From Triplophysa rosa (lineage: Eukaryota > Chordata > Actinopteri > Cypriniformes > Nemacheilidae): DNA of 64,000 nucleotides. The stretch spans positions 10,719,736-10,783,735 of the forward strand of contig NC_079910.1 in NCBI RefSeq assembly GCF_024868665.1, read 5' to 3'. The notes under the pieces were generated by a model, which worked only from the letters and a program-made list of their open reading frames with translations, ran no database searches and had not been told where the DNA came from. The translations under genes were made by a program, and so were the position numbers. This document shows, piece after piece, positions 50,206-61,500 of this stretch. Each line of letters opens with the position of its first letter. The first letter of the stretch is position 1.

Positions 50206-50667
50206 TTGTGTAAATTCAGTTTTATGCTCGCATAACCACCTTATTCTTTTTGGTATTTCACAATAAGTTGTTTCACATATTAACAAAGTCGTGTTTACTC
50301 TATTTTTTCTTGATAAATTGTATACTGTTATGATAGGCAAAGCAATAAATACTATAATTTTGAGAGGCTCCCAAAATCCTTATTACGTTTAAGTGGTTTC
50401 CAATACACTTTAATTTTGACAGTCTTTACAAAAAAGCACCACTTATCACGATATCGCAAGAAACCAAATCAGACATAAATTGTTACTGTCAGCAACTCCG
50501 CCGTCAGCAAGATGATCTTGCATTTGCACAACTATACACTGGAACTGGTGTAGAAAATCTTCAGATTAGTCTATCCAGTTTTGATGTTGTTTTACAATGG
50601 CATGTCTTCAACCAAGTGACCATTTTTTGCGATAGACCGTCATGTTACTGTTCACTACAACTCGAAT

Positions 50668-51326
50668 CAGTGTTGCCAGATAGAGTTCCAGCCCCAAACG
50701 GTCCAAAACCCGCCCAAACTCACACAAAACCGCCCAAAATAATTGATTAATATTTGGTTAAATTTGATAAATATTTAGCTATTTTAAATGCTACAATTAA
50801 TGTACCATGCTATGGCTAGCGACATACACCAGCAGCAACGGAACCACAGTAACAAAATGACAACATAAGACGTTCACATCTATGGCCCCGCCCTCACATC
50901 GCACACAACGCACTTTTACAGTGTAGATTTAGTTTAAAGATTATTCACATACCCAAGTCGGTAATGACGAGTTCAACAATGTGGATTGAAATTATATTTT
51001 ATACTTCAAATATTATTATTTTAACTATTATTATTACTACATTTTACTCATTATAAACAGGTGTGTAAGAAAGAGCGAGACAAGACAGAGAGAGGGAGAT
51101 CTTAAGCCTAAATGCAGAACAGTAACAGGGTGTCGGTTTTAACTTGACAGGATACTGAAGAACACAACTGAACGCAACTTTTCAGAATCACTTCGGCATA
51201 TTGACTGTTTATATTTCCCTCTGAGTGCTGGCTGCTGCTTCTTTTTTGGCGGTTGCAAAACTGTCTTTGGCGGTGGCAAACTATCACTCGTGATTGGCTA
51301 AAAACCCGCCCAATCTGGCAACACTG
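50668..51326. mobile_element. Non-autonomous hAT element with perfect 8-bp target duplication
   Basis: Terminal inverted repeats are CAGTGTTGCCAGAT (50668) and ATCTGGCAACACTG (ending 51326), 14 of 14 matching. The flanking sequence ACTCGAAT is present at both 50660-50667 and 51327-51334, an exact 8-bp duplication diagnostic of hAT. Sub-terminal words (AACCCGCCCAA near the left, AACCCGCCCAATC at the right) recur. The 659-bp interior has no transposase. Confidence 0.85.
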
Positions 51327-51837
51327 ACTCGAATCGGATTTCGCGCCACATGTAAAACATGCGCGAGCAATTTGACGAGCATCGCGAGAATTCAGGAAGC
51401 GTATTTTAGCTGCTCACGCATTGTTTAAACCGGGTAAAGATAAACAAATATAGCCAAGCCCACAAATAAATATATAACAAGATAAATGTATCGAGAATAA
51501 GCTTCGTTCTCCAACTTCTTATAATACAGTCTACTGAAGAGACTGAGTGATATGAATCAAAGACTTCTTGCAGAGACTTCTTAATAGTAATTTTCCCTCG
51601 TTTGTTAGTCATAATACAAGTATCTGCTAAATGAATGCATGTAAATGTATGGAAGCCCGTTTCCGCCAGAGTTGGGATTTTTTTTAGATTTTATAAGTCA
51701 TTATGACTTAGTATCTCAAAATAATGAGAAACTACGTCGAAATTTCGACTTAGTAACTCATAATAATGAGAAACTTTCTCATAATAATGACTTAAGTATC
51801 TCAAAATAATGAGAAACTAAGTCAAAATTTCGACTTA

Positions 51838-51984
51838 GTAACTCATAATAATGACTTAGTAACTCATAATAATGACTTAGTATCTCATAATAATGACTTA
51901 GTAACTCATAATAATGACTTAGTAACTCATAATAATGACTTAGTATCTCATAATAATGACTTAGTAACTCATAATAATGACTTA
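51838..51984 (+). repeat. 21-bp tandem array, 7 units with higher-order pattern
   Basis: Seven 21-bp units read GTAWCTCATAATAATGACTTA. The fourth and fifth positions give AC,AC,TC,AC,AC,TC,AC, so a 63-bp trimer is itself repeated. The array lies in the left arm of the palindromic element. Confidence 0.85.
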
Positions 51985-52033
51985 GTATCTCAAGAAACTT
52001 TGACTTAGTTTCTCATTATTTTGAGATACTTAA

Positions 52034-53002
52034 AGGCGCAGTTCTTAATTAACAGCGGCCACTAGCGTTGTATTATAGATTTGCCACGAATCGCTCAGTC
52101 CAAACACGACGGTGGCCACCACAGTACAAAAAGATGTCGTTCTCATGTTGACGCAGGGAAGAGATTTTGCGGGCATTAGAAAGACTGTAGAAAGAGCTAT
52201 GACTTTTGTATTACATAAAATAAAAGGTTTGTGGATTTTAAGTTTAAAAAGAAGGATAAAGTCAGGCAGGAGCTAGGACCAGCGCTAATATTATAAACAC
52301 TTTCCAGCAGAGACGCGTTAAGACCCGCGGTACTAACACTTTTAGCAGATATGTACTCACAGATATCTATGGAGATACTTTCCAGCAGAGAGACGTTGTA
52401 GAGAAAGATCGTCTAAAAATCACCTCTGAGGAGGTTGCTTTGATTCGGATCAGTATGTGAGTAACATACTAACATATCAAGATATGTTGTTGTGTAATGT
52501 TAGCTGTGTGACGGAGCAGTTTTGAGCGTCATTGTTTATCTGGAACCGCTTTAATATTGTACTCGTCCAGATACTGGAGAGAGAGAGCGAGAGAGCGCTG
52601 GAGCTGAATCTGGAGAGTGAGCGAGAGTGCGTTTTACTCTTTTACTCAATGATGAATAAACTTTCAGTTAATCCGCAGGTCACATGCGTTCCGCACCGGA
52701 GAGCACGATCCGTACGGATCACGGATCATCCCGCGATCTGTTTCACCAGGATACCACAGCGGAGAGGAGGAGGAAACGCGCGTTGTAGAGTTGTTTGTCC
52801 GTTTAGGGCTGCTGTACAAAACATGGCGGCGAATTCAATGTATGTAGGCCCGCTCTGTATGTAGATATAAATAGCTTATTCTAAGGTATTACAAACTTAA
52901 TGGTTCATTACGTAAGGTCTTTATACACCTCTGAAGAAATAGTTTTGTATATTATATTGCATTTCTGTCAATAGATCCTCCTAAAAATGCCGTATTGTTC
53001 CT
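52034..53002 (-). mobile_element. TTAA-flanked element family C, long copy, nested
   Basis: TTAA is present at 52030-52033 and 53003-53006. Its minus strand is colinear with the shorter copy at 20948-21355 at both ends. Inside is ACATGGCGGCGAATTC (YY1-like core) near 52823. A 110-codon frame at 52532-52864 has no recognised domain. The element interrupts the palindromic TA element, so it inserted later. Confidence 0.7.
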
Positions 53003-53932
53003 TTAAGTCATTATTATGAGAAAGTTTCTCATTATTATGAGTTACTAAGTCGAAATTTCGACTTAGTTTCTCATTATTATGAGATACTAAGTCATTATTA
53101 TGAGTTACTAAGTCGAAATTTTGACTTACTTTCTCATTATTTTAAGATACTCAAGTCATTATTATGAGAAAGTTTCTCATTATTTTGAGATACTAAGTCA
53201 TAAAATCTAAAAAAAATTCCCAACCCTGGCGGAAACGGGCTTCCATATAAATGTAAGCTAAATGTCCGTTTAATTAACTGTGGCAGTACTTTCAAATAGT
53301 CTACATTCTTCTTGAATGACAGTGCAGTGTCAAATCACGGGCGTCTCGGGCCACACACTCATTAGGAAAAGATGGATGTGTCTCAGCATCACACAACCCG
53401 TGGTGCTTAAACAAGCGTAAGGCAAGAGGAACACAATAAAAAGTTCATTGCTGAAAGCAAGTGAAATCTCTTCTAGCGCATGTTGATATAAGAATGGATA
53501 CTAGATTCTATAAATGATTAATGGTGGCATTGGAAATATACAATCAACATACAGTATATAAACTATAATTGTATATTTATGCTCATATCCGTAAATCTGA
53601 TTTCTGTATATGTGCACTACCCATGCTCTGTGTACTCTTTCGACTTATTCTCCACCTGTGCTAGGTCACATTAGATTGTTCTTTTCCCTGGGCAAAGGGT
53701 TCATCACAGGGTGAGCTGTCTGTCCAATGGCCTACTCAGATTTATCTACTATTTGGCTAACCTTGCACTGAACTCACCCCCTGAGATTTGAGCTGACTTC
53801 TCAAACACATGCTCTCCATGACACAATTTCATGTCCTGATCCCAATCTTAACAGTGTCCATCATTACTGTTAGGCACGCCAAAACCCATTGTTCAGCGCT
53901 GTCATTTATACTATACAAAATGTACTTGTACT

Positions 53933-54495
53933 GGGCAATTCCGTGAAAATGTCAAACTTACCATGAAAAAATAAAGTTTTTACCAACGGTTTTTACTTTG
54001 GTAACAGCACAGATATTAACATCAGGTGGTTCAAATACCCATGTGAGATCTCTCTTCAAATTTGTAAAGCATTTGTTTTATTTTTAGTGCATGATTTTTC
54101 ATAGTCAGGTAAGTGCCATTTTCAGGATTGTCACATCCATAACGCTACATATTCCTCATAAAGGGACACATGAAAATTTAAATAAAATAACTATTTTATG
54201 TTCTATAAAGAGGCATCCCTTCTCCATGAATTGGGTATTATTGCTTTAGGATTGTGCATTTTATTTCACAGAAATCCTACAAAGTTTGTCGTCTAACAAA
54301 AAACCTGTCCTTTTTTTGTCACATCCATAACGCATCTTTATTTCCCTTTTTTAAAATATAAAATTTGTTCATAGACTGACATTTTTTTATGTTTAGACTC
54401 TATCAACAAGGGTGGAGTAAAATATAAACAGATGGCAGCATTTTTATGTCACGTCCATAACGCAAAATGTCACGTCCATAACGTTGGAATTGCCC
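53933..54495. mobile_element. Small element with 10-bp TIRs and four copies of a 16-bp motif
   Basis: The ends are GGGCAATTCC (53933-53942) and GGAATTGCCC (54486-54495), flanked by TACT on both sides (53929-53932, 54496-54499). TGTCACRTCCATAACG occurs four times in the same orientation: 54129, 54317, 54447 and 54468. There is no coding capacity. The superfamily is unknown. Confidence 0.65.
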
Positions 54496-54499
54496 TACT

Positions 54500-55240
54500 G
54501 GTAAAAATCCATACTACACATTCATTCTTTTGGTCAAGTTTGTCAGAAAGTAAGTTGAACCACAATGTTTATTCATTTATTCAACTCACAGAAGAATGTT
54601 GCTTTGTGCATGTTATACTTAGATAACACTCTATTGTCTTGTGCAGCTGGGATGAACTGTAAAAAATGATAAAGATGGATAAAGAAAGAACTGCCTGTAA
54701 TCTAGATTTGATATTGTGAGATGACGCCGTCTTAGATCTGGCCAACAGAGAGAATACATTGTCTGAAAACATTCAATTATCTATGCATCTGTTTGGAGAG
54801 AGACAGCTGTATTGATACACAATGTTTACATATTAATTTAGACGGTTTTATTACAAATAAGGGAGCATTCAACATTTTGCCTTCAATAAAATCTAACAAA
54901 GACCAGAGTACACTAAGCTACGTTTATCACTAGCTCAGATGTCAGTGACAGATCGGACAAAAAAGATCACTTCTAGAGAGCCAAAATCACAATTTGCCTT
55001 TTTGTCTTCCAGTGGCTGACCCCTCGGCAGTGTGCTTTCCTGCTAAGCGGAGTTAGTGTTATGACAACCCTGCCTAGTGCACAATGAGCTCATGATTGGC
55101 TGGCCCGCAGCGATGGAATGCTGACCATGAAATGCCTGTGAGTTTTGGCAGAGACAAAACAAGCACACTGCCAGGGACTGACACTTCCATGTTTTCTAAC
55201 CCACATGAACGCCCACAAAATAACACTCGCTGGGTTTTTT
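54500..55240. other. Intergenic DNA between convergent vps13d and dhrs3
   Basis: No exon, RNA gene or bounded repeat was recognised. Confidence 0.5.
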
Positions 55241-55736
55241 TTAAGATCAAATACTGTTTATTTAAAGTTGACAATAATATGAAGATAGACATGCTGGAAT
55301 GACTTTAAACAAGTCGGAGAGCCAAATCGCATTGACTCGTGTTACAAAAATGCTCTTATAATCAGTGGATATCTATAAAACATACAGTAAACCTTGGGCA
55401 ACCCTACAAGAACCCCAACTGATGAATCATTTCTTCTGTAACAGTCTGTGCTCCAAAGTTGTTGTTTTTTTCGCAATATCCAAGGAATGCTTTCACCTAC
55501 ATGCTTATATGCAATCCAGTATCAGAAAGCCAAATCCAATTATATCCACGTAGGACACACTGGCATAATAGTGCTTGGGAAAACAAGCCATCTAGATGCG
55601 TTGTTTCCAGTGACCCTTACACTGACTTTTATGCATCCACACAGCAACAGCTTGATTGATGTTCCTGGACATAGTGCTGGCTTTGTGTGAAAAAAATTGC
55701 TTTGAGGAATTTTTACATTCAAGCTTTTCCCTGGGA
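55240..55736 (-). other. dhrs3: Probable dhrs3 3' UTR
   Basis: Sequence downstream (minus strand) of the stop codon at 55737-55739 contains AATAAA at 55257-55262 (read on the minus strand), the likely poly(A) signal. Confidence 0.55.
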
Positions 55737-58521
55737 TTAAGTCCGTCCTTTGAATGTGTTCATGCAGGTGTAGCTTCCTGAGAACTTGTGGATCTCTTCC
55801 AGGGCAGACTGGGGCAGAAGACTGAAAAGAAAATTTCAAGTCATCGGTTGCCAATGAAAAGATTCAATACTAGAAATAATACAGCCAGGTCAAAAAGTCT
55901 GAAACCACACGGAACACAGAGATTTAAAATCTAGTTCAACTTGGAAAAAGAACTTGAGAAGTTCCTAGATTCATGTTAATTTGTTGAATTCGACTTTTCA
56001 CTCGAGTACTGATAAACATTTTCATGGGTGGTCTCGGACCCTCGCCGTATGTTTTGTTTTTGCAGAGCTGAAATCCAGCAACCTCACCTCTTAAGGATGA
56101 CAAGAAAGTGCATGGTCCACGGCAGGACAACAAAAGCTGTGTTGGTCCTCACGGCGTCTACAGTGCGCTGCGCCACCATCTCAGGATTCAGAGGAGGAAA
56201 CAGTTTAGGAAACCTGCATCAGAAGAATTCAAAAACAAATGCATGTTTGTCGTCATTGATGGACTTATCAACAGCAGCAATACAGGTCAGAATGAGCTCA
56301 TTACCTCACTCTCATGCCCTGGAACATCTCTGTGTCGGTATGGAAGGGTAAAGCTGTGGTGCAGCCCACGCCAGGGCAGTCCAACAGGCCCAGTGTCAGG
56401 CTTTCCATGAAAGCGTAAGACGAGGCTTTAGACATGCAATAATCGATGGCTCCAGGGATGGAGGAGAGGGAGAGAATGGAGTTAATGCAGACCACGTGGC
56501 CGTTCCGCAGCTCCAGCATACGAGGCAGAAATGCTTTTGTGGTCTGTGGGGGAGACAGACACAATTATACATTGTTCTCTCAGTTACCCCCAACTATCAT
56601 ATTGTTGGAAATCCAACAATACCAATCAAGTCACTATGGTATAAAAACTCGATACTTGTCTTTTGTTCTAGAATGAGGTTAGGATGACCAGACTTCTGAC
56701 AAAGTATTTCCATTGCCAGTTATATCCAAAACATAGAAGTCTTAAGCAGGTCAGCAAAAGTTTGCTTGTGCAAGTGCCCACAGGCCAAACATTTAACAAC
56801 ACAGTCTTTTTACTCTCCTTTCTATTGTTTTAAGTGCTAGTGGTATACTTTTTATTATCAAATACTTTTTTTACTATTTAAACTTAAAACATAAATACTA
56901 GTTTGCATAAGTTATATTTTAAGAGAAACAATACAGTATTGCATATTATTGTATATTGAAAGAGCAAAATAATATAAAATAGTAAACTATCAGTAGGATG
57001 TTAAGTTCATACTTGGAAACAAGCATACTTGGATAATATAATGAATAGTAGTATAAAAACTACTAAACTACTAGAAAATAAAATAAAAAGTTATGTTTAC
57101 TTGTAGTACACGCAGTCAAATGAAAAACAGTTTTGAGTTGTATACTCGAAGTTTACTACTGTTGCACTTAAAGAAACAGTTCACCCAAAAATGGCCACCA
57201 TTGACTACCATAGTAAGAAAATTAGCTTTATACATTTCTTTGTTCTGTTGAAGAATGTAGAAAGCACTTTTGACTACCATTGTATTTTTTCCTACTATGG
57301 TAGTCAATTGTAGCCAAGAACTGTTTGGTTACAAGCATTTTTTTTCAAATATCTTTCTCTGCGTTCATCGGAACGAAGACATTTATACAGATTTGGAACA
57401 ACTCGAGGGTAAGTAAATGATGACAGAATTGTTTTTTGAGTGAACTGTCCTTTTAAAGTATACTTACACATTTATAAATAACAAATTGGGCAAATATACA
57501 GTAGTCTCAAGTAGCACACTGAAAAAGTACACTTACAAGTATACTACTAGTGTGTTGATATTAGTGTACTCACCACAACTTAAGTTCAAGTGTATTCTTA
57601 AAATACACTTGAACTTAAGTATATTTAATAAAATAAACTTGAAGTATCCTTGTTTTATAAGGCATGTTTCTGTACATGTACTGCCCAAGACACGCCTCTG
57701 TCTCTGTCTAGTCACCCTGGTGAAAATTAACAGGCATGTTTGATGGTTCAGCAGACATATGAGCCCACATTCAGTGTTTGATCTGTCAGATGACCCATGA
57801 CCTTTTATCATATTTCAATACCCTGGCCATGCCCTCCCTTAAAAGAAAAGGCTTCTTTGCAGAACTCTTTATTTAAAATTGGCATTCAGAAAACATGTTT
57901 AAAATGTGAGCAACAATGGATAATAGTGATTGTCAGTGTGTGCATCTCAAGCATCAGATAACCGCTTCTTATTCTCATATGTGTGCTCTAAAGATTTTCT
58001 CTATAAAGATTTCCAGTTCAACATTTATTTAACTTTTACTTTTCCCTAAACGGAGCTTGAAGTAACTCATTAAAAATCTCTCTTGTATTTTATGTCTGAC
58101 TGTTCTATGTGAGGAATGTGCTGTTACTTTTTCTCTTTTGGCAAAAACAGGTTTAAATGATGAGGAACGCTTCCAAGAAGTACAAATGACTTTCCATGTT
58201 GAGTAACTAAAAAACTCAAATGAATATTTAGAATTCTTGTAACGTAACACACCACAGCTATAATAAATTGACAGTTGCGAGAACATAAAATGAGTGATTG
58301 AAGCATTGAATCTATTTTGTTTCTTACCCAAAACTGTCCAAGTGTGTTTATGTGCTGAGTTTTCAGAAGTGCATCATCATCACTGTCCATTAAACTTTTC
58401 CCATGGACAACAGCTGCGTTATTCACAAGAACGGTGACGTCCCCAACCTATGAGACCACATTGAATATATTTAGACTACACTTGACTATGTGGCTTAAAT
58501 TACCTTTAGATATTTTAAGAC

Positions 58522-58554
<33 letters not shown>

Positions 58555-61500
58555 GCAGTGCGTGAGTGTACCTTTTCCCTGAGCACCTTGGCCTGCTGGT
58601 ACACCTCCTCTCGGTTTCCCACGTCACAGACAAAATAATAACACTCTGTTCCAGTCATAGAGATCTCCTCACATGTCTCTTTTAGACATTCCTCAGTACG
58701 GCCCCACAAAATCACCTGAGGAAGGAAAGACATGATTGTTTTACTGTTAAAGTGGTGAGAAACTTTGACAATAGAATAGGGCAAATGCAACATGAGGAAT
58801 GTTTTGCATTGTGAGGTACATTGCTCTCCAAGTTAGTGTTATAACTGGCCAGGTCTGTTGTTATGATTGCTACACATTGATGTGCAGGTTCTTGAAGCAG
58901 TATATTGAATTAAGTATTTCTTATCATTCTACAAGAGGTTTAGGGAGAGCGAGCGAGAGTGATAAAGCACCGGGTCAGGCTGTGGACCCTTGTTAACTCT
59001 CTGCATTAGATCCATTACTCAGCAAGGTCAGCGAGAGGTAATGAATACAAGCACAAGTCCTTCCCCTGCCTTTCCTGTCAAGCTTTATCTACCTCATAAA
59101 CAAACACACACACACACTGTACGTCATACACTCTGGCCCCAGGAAACACTTTAATTTTAAGCAATTTTCAAGGCTTTTATTTACATTTTTTACATTTATC
59201 TGTTTGGCAGACATATTTATTCCAGATTGCTAGACTGCATGCAAGCTATTCATATTTTTATGTGTTCATTTGAGGAACACAGTGTGTGAGGAACTGCTTT
59301 GTGTGTCACAAAGCCTGTGAAGAACATATTTGTTCTTCATTAAATATAAAACATCATCACAGATTATGAGAATTATAAAAGATGTATTAAACTCATTAGA
59401 ACCTCATGATTTTTATGTCAAAATAAAAAAGATGATTTTTTTCTGAAAGAGATAAATGGATCTAGAGAAAAAGAGAGAGTGGACAAGGGCAAGCAGGCAA
59501 CAGATGTGCCTTCTCATGTGCTGAGTGACATACAGCCTGACTCATGTCCCGCCAATGTCACAAACAGCACATGGTGAGTTTCCATTATCAGTAAAAGTTC
59601 AAGCAACAGAGCCACCGGGAAACACGGGCAGGGGCAGCATAACGCCCCCTCATTAGTGCTGGCCCAGTGGGGTCACATATGGGACAAAGCCCAGCTGGGA
59701 GTATGGACTGCCAGCCTCTATACCAGGTGTCACCAACTAGCGGACTCCGGTCCGAATGCGGACAGCGAGATGCATCCGTCCGGACCTCAAAGCCTTTTGA
59801 CGTAATAAATAAATGAACGCCTAAAATTATTTTCTAATGCAATCAAATTTATACCAGGCACATCAAGGTCCGCTCAGTAGCAGTTTGGGTCCTACGGCGC
59901 CACGGACAGATGCGCACTGTTGCTACGTTCAGAGTGACGTCAGATAGACTCGCTGCAGCGCGCAGACAGATGTAACTGTCAGTGACTGAAAAACAATGTC
60001 CTTTTCAAAAGTTTGAAAAGATGACGCTGAAAACCATGTTTTCCGAGATGAATGGATCGAGAGATTTGCATTTATTCTTCCTGCATCGACATGCACGAGG
60101 CCGGTTTGTTTCATTTGCTCGGAGTCTGTTGTGGTTGTCAAAAGTGGAAACCTTAAACGGCATTATGAAACTAGACATAGACACTTTGAAGAAACTTACC
60201 CGCAGCAGTCTGAGGTAAGGACACGGGAAATATATTAGCTGAAAGCCCAGTAGTAGCAATCTACACGGGTCCTCACTCACTCACTTACCGCCCAACAACG
60301 AGCATATGAATGTTCTCTAAGAATACAGTGGATCTTGGGAAAACATAAAAAGCCCTTTACTGAAGGGAAAATAGTAAAAGAGTGCATGGAGGCTGCGTGT
60401 GAAACACTTTTAGAAGGAAAATAAAGACATGAACTAGAAGAAAATATTAAACTAACCCCCCTTTCAGCTGCAACAGCCATAAGAAGAGCTGAATTGTTAT
60501 CAGAGGATGATCAGTCACAACTTGATGCTGGTTTTTGTTAATCTCAGTTCAGCAGAAAACAACACTTTAGTTTTCTTTTAAAGGTGTTAATGTTGAAATG
60601 ATGTATGTTCAGTGCAGGTTTAGAGATTGGGGCATTTTGCACATTTTCCTTCATTATATTGCTGTCACACATTGTAATGCCGTCGTATAGATATGAAAAT
60701 ACATGTTTATTTCTTTGGTCTGCCAAAAACCATCAATTCATGTTTTTAGGTATTTAATTATCCAGATCTCGGCTGGTAAGGAGGGTTTGTTTACTGGACC
60801 TCAAGCAATTTTAGTTGAAGACTCCTGCTCTATACCTCTACCTTCCCTTCTTTAGCTTTTCAGCCCTTTTTAATATCTGCTTTACACTTATACATATATA
60901 GGTCCTAGGACTTCAAGGGTTAGTTCGCCCAAAAATTCTTGCCGCATTCACTCACCCTCATGTCATTCAAAACCGTTGACTTTTTTCCTGCAGAACACAA
61001 AAGAAGATAATTTGAAGAACGTTGGTAAAACTACTAACATTGCCTATTGTATGGACACAAAACCTCTGAGACATTCCTCACATTTCTCAAAATATCTTCT
61101 TTTGTGTTCGACAGATGAAAGACAGTCAGGTGATGTCATACAGGGTGAATAAGTGACAGCAGAATTTTTATTAATGGGTGAACTATCCCTTTTATTATTA
61201 TTATTATTATTATTCAAATACAATGCTTTGATCTTGTCATTGTTTAGAAACAGAGAAAGATTAAACAGATGAGCACAGGATTTAGAAATTGCCTTTCAAC
61301 CCCTCTCACAATGGCAAAAGCATAATTTATTACATATCACATGATGATGAATGAGGGGCTATTCCTAACATGCACATGTTTGACTTAACTTTCATACACA
61401 CACACACGCACACATACTTGGCCTTGGAGCGGTCTTTTGACTTTTCCTCTGAGAGTCAGCAGTAAGCAGCCGACACAATAACACAAATGACATCATCAGT

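Larger units (their letters stand above)
51650..53245. mobile_element. TA-flanked palindromic (mariner-like) element with nested insertion
   Basis: The ends are TGGAAGCCCGTTTCCGCCAG and its reverse complement CTGGCGGAAACGGGCTTCCA, with TA dinucleotides outside (51648-51649, 53246-53247). The arms continue as inverted copies of TTATAAGTCATTATGACTTA and of CTCAAAATAATGAGAAACT words. The left arm extends to about 52030 and the right arm starts near 53007. Between them sits a family C element. There is no transposase, so it is presumably mobilised in trans. TA targeting suggests Tc1/mariner. Confidence 0.75.

Noticed and set aside
51700..52010. CRISPR-like array of regularly repeated units
   Set aside because: The units are contiguous tandem repeats without unique spacers, inside a eukaryotic transposon arm.
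52532..52864. 110-codon frame in the family C element
   Set aside because: No domain is recognised, the frame is not conserved in the second copy, and the element looks non-autonomous.
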